DNA from: an uncultured Alistipes sp.
GTDB taxonomy: Bacteria; Bacteroidota; Bacteroidia; Bacteroidales; Rikenellaceae
Length of the DNA: 7,559 bases
Direction of reading: 5' to 3'
Assembly (NCBI GenBank): GCA_900550925.1
Contig: URTU01000088.1
Coordinates: 1 to 7,559, forward strand
Shown here piece by piece: positions 7,024-7,559 of the stretch (positions are counted from its first letter, which is position 1; each line of letters opens with the position of its first letter). Below the pieces are notes generated by a model that was given only the letters and a program-made list of their open reading frames with translations, ran no database searches and had not been told where the DNA came from. A program made the translations under genes and the position numbers.

Positions 7024-7055
7024 CAAAGTTATGTAAATTTAACGATTCTAACAAA
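7024..7055 (-). promoter_or_regulatory. Predicted promoter of bamD-rpoZ
   Basis: Read on the minus strand, TTTG (7055-7052) is followed after exactly 20 bases by TAACTTTG (7031-7024). Both boxes and the spacing match the Bacteroidota housekeeping promoter consensus (TTTG, 19-21 bases, TAnnTTTG). Transcription should start around 7018-7020, giving a leader of about 30 bases before the bamD ATG. That leader can fold (GGTTGAATT at 7020-7012 with AATTC at 7004-7000 and an outer AACC), but the fold is modest. Confidence 0.8.
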
Positions 7056-7203
7056 AATATATTGCTTGTCGCCTAAATAAAAGGTATTTTGGCGTACGGA
7101 ACGGGGATGCAGTGCCTGATCGAGGTATCGGCCGGGGATGGGTATAAATACTTATTTACCGAATCTTTTGGCATTTAGGTGTTCCGAATAGCGGGAAATG
7201 TAG

Positions 7204-7211
7204 TAAATTTG
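7204..7211 (+). promoter_or_regulatory. Candidate -7 box for the oxoamine synthase gene
   Basis: TAAATTTG matches the Bacteroidota -7 consensus TAnnTTTG exactly. The -33 position 20 bases upstream holds only a poor match (TGTT at 7180-7183); the nearest full TTTG (7167-7170) is 33 bases away, which is too far. If used, transcription would start near 7217 and leave a leader of about 74 bases. A weak or activator-dependent promoter would fit. Confidence 0.45.
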
Positions 7212-7290
7212 TACATAAAAATCGGACAATGACCGCCCGAATACGAATGTGTCAACTATTACTTTAAACTTATATACAACTTAGTAGATT

Positions 7291-7559
7291 ATGACAGATA
7301 TTTTCGAACGACTGAAAAAGAACTCCGGCGGGCCTATCGGCATGTATCAGAAGTATTCGCACGGATATTTTTCGTTCCCGAAGCTCGAGGGTCCCATCGG
7401 CCCGCACATGAAGTTCCGCGGCAAGGAGATGCTCAACTGGAGCCTTAACAACTACCTGGGACTGGCCAATCATCCCGAGGTCCGCGAGGCCGATGCCAAA
7501 GGTGCGGCCGAATTCGGTATGGCTGCCCCGATGGGCGCCCGTATGATGAGCGGTCAGAC
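7291..7559 (+). CDS. PLP-dependent alpha-oxoamine synthase family enzyme, N-terminal part (cut by window end)
   Basis: Enzymes of this family condense an acyl thioester with an amino acid on pyridoxal phosphate. Known members use glycine (KBL, ALAS), alanine (BioF), serine (serine palmitoyltransferase) or cysteate. The 89 visible complete residues begin MTDIFERLKKNSGGPIGMYQ and include WSLNNYLGLANHPEVREAD (53-71), the family's N-terminal N-x-Y-L-G-L signature, then a stretch rich in Gly, Ala and Met ending RMMSGQ. The catalytic lysine and the acyl-binding region lie beyond the window, so the substrate cannot be read. The sequence resembles a form widespread in Bacteroidota that databases variously call glycine C-acetyltransferase, serine palmitoyltransferase or simply aminotransferase class I/II. 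In an Alistipes-like host a role in sphingolipid or sulfonolipid synthesis is possible. ATG 7291 is preceded by an A/T-rich leader and by stops in frame. Confidence 0.85.
   Translation, partial: MTDIFERLKKNSGGPIGMYQKYSHGYFSFPKLEGPIGPHMKFRGKEMLNWSLNNYLGLANHPEVREADAKGAAEFGMAAPMGARMMSGQ

Larger units (their letters stand above)
6990..7290. other. Divergent intergenic region, bamD to oxoamine synthase gene
   Basis: This 301-base gap separates two divergent genes. Its bamD-side third holds the bamD promoter. The middle (about 7081-7178) is more GC-rich and contains the octamer CGGGGATG twice (7102-7109 and 7133-7140), plus a 23-codon frame from ATG 7107 to TAG 7178 with no recognisable product. 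The right part is A/T-rich. It has a -7-like box at 7204-7211 and a 12-codon upstream frame (7229-7267) in the predicted leader of the downstream gene. I see no tRNA, riboswitch or terminator here. Confidence 0.6.

Noticed and set aside
6387..7076. 229-codon + strand frame opposite bamD
   Set aside because: It is antisense to a clear BamD with lipobox and repeats, and it runs through the bamD promoter; the translation is a biased repeat of hydrophobic residues typical of a shadow frame.
7229..7267. 12-codon upstream frame (ends in three Leu codons) as a leader peptide for the oxoamine synthase gene
   Set aside because: It is very short, lacks any attenuator hairpin downstream, and can easily arise by chance.

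Overview
The window looks like ordinary chromosomal housekeeping DNA from a moderately GC-rich member of the Bacteroidota, most likely close to Alistipes (Rikenellaceae). The phylum call rests on several signs. The RpoZ and BamD proteins are of the Bacteroidota type. No gene has a convincing Shine-Dalgarno site; A/T-rich leaders precede every start. Upstream of bamD there is an exact match to the Bacteroidota sigma promoter (TTTG, 20 bases, TAnnTTTG), and a near match precedes the DksA-like gene. The genus is a weaker inference from codon choice (many TCG, GCC and GAC codons) and overall gene content.

Layout, left to right. Positions 1-1341 hold the 3' half of valS (valyl-tRNA synthetase, + strand). 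A 233-base gap follows, dominated by a purine-rich tract with a run of ten G. Then comes a complete ileS (1575-4985, +) encoding a 1136-residue, eukaryote-like (type 2) isoleucyl-tRNA synthetase. After a short spacer with a perfect inverted repeat lies a 127-residue DksA/TraR-family protein gene (5060-5443, +). Two strong intrinsic terminators, one per strand, sit back to back at 5523-5564 (+) and 5636-5675 (-). On the minus strand a two-gene operon runs bamD (6989-6114) then rpoZ (6071-5736). A 301-base divergent intergenic region separates bamD from the 5' end of a + strand PLP-dependent alpha-oxoamine synthase gene (7291 onward), which is cut by the window end.

The genes work in gene expression and envelope building: two class Ia synthetases charging tRNAVal and tRNAIle, an RNA-polymerase-binding DksA-like factor, the small omega subunit of RNA polymerase, the lipoprotein BamD of the beta-barrel assembly machine, and a probable lipid or amino-acid metabolic condensing enzyme.

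I see no mobile element, CRISPR array, tRNA or rRNA, and no new multi-gene system. The best observation is in ileS. Its HIGH signature is altered to GXHH (G57-I58-H59-H60), a swap that has been tied to mupirocin hyper-resistance in some type 2 IleRS enzymes. Secondary points are the half-lost zinc finger of the DksA-like protein, the palindrome that overlaps its predicted -7 box, the G10/purine tract before ileS, and the identity of the truncated oxoamine synthase.
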